NCBI GenBank assembly: GCA_029821235.1
Contig: JALGTT010000086.1
Location: forward strand, 1 to 5,876
From: Candidatus Hebobacteria bacterium
GTDB taxonomy: Bacteria; Armatimonadota; Hebobacteria; Hebobacterales; Hebobacteraceae
Direction of reading: 5' to 3'
Length of the DNA: 5,876 bases
The position numbers and the translations under genes are program-made. The first letter of the stretch is position 1. Every line of letters starts with the position of its first letter. The notes beneath the pieces are model-generated. The model was not told the origin of the DNA, made no database searches, and saw only the letters and a program-made list of their open reading frames with translations. Shown piece after piece: positions 5,296 through 5,876 of the stretch.

Positions 5296-5876
5296 ATGAA
5301 GCCAAGGCGTCCACTACTGCTGCTGCTCGGCCTCACCCTTCTGGTGAGTTGCCGCGGCCCGAGTCCCCCGCCCCCAGAGCCCTCACCTCCTCCCCCCACC
5401 GCCGCCGCGCCACAGGCACAGGCTCTGATTCTGGTGGAGGCGGAGCCGGCGGATGCCGAGAGCGACGCCGAGGCGCAGGCCCTGCGCGGCCTGCTCGCCC
5501 ATTTCGACGCCCTCTGCGACATCGCCGCCGCCGCCTCCTATCGCTCCGGGCAGGTGGACCGGTATCGCTACGCCTTCTATCTCGCCAGGGCGGGCAAGGC
5601 GGAGGCGAGCGGGGACTTCATCGCCGACCTGGCCGATTTCGAGGGAATCGCGGTGTGGGTGGGCCCCGGGCTGGACCGAGTGGGGGAGGCGGTGCTGGCG
5701 CAGATGGGGCTGTCCGTGGGTGGGAGCGAAAATCCTCCCGCCGAGGCGAAGTGGACGATTTCCTACGGAGGGCAGGACCACGCGGAGCGGGTGGCGATGC
5801 CGGAGGTTACCGCAGAGGGCGCGCAGGTCCTGGCGGGCGCCCGGCGCAACGGCCGGAAACGAGTCTTCGCGGCCGG
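5296..5876 (+). CDS. Lipoprotein with N-terminal domain related to the upstream DUF2334-type protein (3' end beyond window)
   Basis: The frame is open from the ATG at 5296 to the right edge, giving 193 residues. The N-terminus is a lipoprotein signal: KPRR, a leucine-rich core (7-16) and the lipobox LVSC with lipidated Cys19. Arg20 after the Cys predicts outer-membrane sorting if the host is Gram-negative. A proline-rich linker (22-39) follows. From about residue 42 the sequence parallels the upstream protein: ALILVEAEP with HVLVVHDPP, GLLAHFDALCDI with ALLGHFDCRIQV, and IAVWVGPGLDRV with KPVCWLGANLGQL. It is therefore probably a second DUF2334-type protein whose deacetylase-like domain would lie outside the window. 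That part cannot be seen. The start is 9 bases after the upstream TAG, with only a weak ribosome site, so cotranscription and translational coupling are likely. The function is unknown. Confidence 0.8.
   Translation, partial: MKPRRPLLLLLGLTLLVSCRGPSPPPPEPSPPPPTAAAPQAQALILVEAEPADAESDAEAQALRGLLAHFDALCDIAAAASYRSGQVDRYRYAFYLARAGKAEASGDFIADLADFEGIAVWVGPGLDRVGEAVLAQMGLSVGGSENPPAEAKWTISYGGQDHAERVAMPEVTAEGAQVLAGARRNGRKRVFAA

Noticed and set aside
5353..5412. Proline-codon-rich repeat after the lipobox as a tandem repeat element
   Set aside because: It is an irregular CCC/CCG/CCT run encoding a typical flexible lipoprotein linker, without a fixed repeat unit.

Overview
This GC-rich window holds two divergent gene blocks. 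On the minus strand is a lower-glycolysis/gluconeogenesis operon read right to left: gap (GAPDH), pgk (phosphoglycerate kinase) and tpiA (triosephosphate isomerase, running off the left edge). On the plus strand, starting about 370 bases from gap, are two closely spaced envelope-protein genes: a complete DUF2334-type protein (polysaccharide-deacetylase-like fold) with a signal peptide and a C-terminal membrane anchor, and a lipoprotein cut by the right edge whose N-terminal domain resembles that of its neighbour.

Organism: the high GC content, strong GC bias at third codon positions, the lipoprotein signal with Arg after the lipidated Cys, and the gap-pgk-tpiA order suggest a GC-rich Gram-negative bacterium. 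Deltaproteobacterial, acidobacterial, NC10-like or similar lineages are possible. The window has no rRNA or other marker that fixes the phylum, so this is inference.

Layout: 1-762 tpiA (3' end missing, only about 15-20 residues lost); 763-793 short spacer; 794-1969 pgk; 1970-2088 spacer with a 14-bp RNA stem-loop; 2089-3105 gap; 3106-3474 divergent regulatory region with a near-consensus sigma-70 promoter for gap (TTGACA, 17 bases, TAGAAT) and a structured leader of about 160 bases; 3475-5286 DUF2334-like protein; 5296-5876 lipoprotein. The three enzymes interconvert dihydroxyacetone phosphate and 3-phosphoglycerate. Each has a strong Shine-Dalgarno sequence 8 bases before its ATG, consistent with high expression. 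The two envelope genes have weak ribosome sites.

Most interesting points: (1) the DUF2334 protein appears to have lost most residues expected for a working metal-dependent deacetylase, while sitting next to a lipoprotein with a related N-terminal domain; (2) PGK has a two-residue deletion in its otherwise near-invariant GGAKVSDKI nucleotide/phosphate loop; (3) the gap-pgk spacer encodes a stem-loop whose three G-U pairs form only in the operon mRNA; (4) TPI carries an insertion of about 16 residues after the catalytic His. No mobile element, CRISPR array, tRNA or rRNA was seen.
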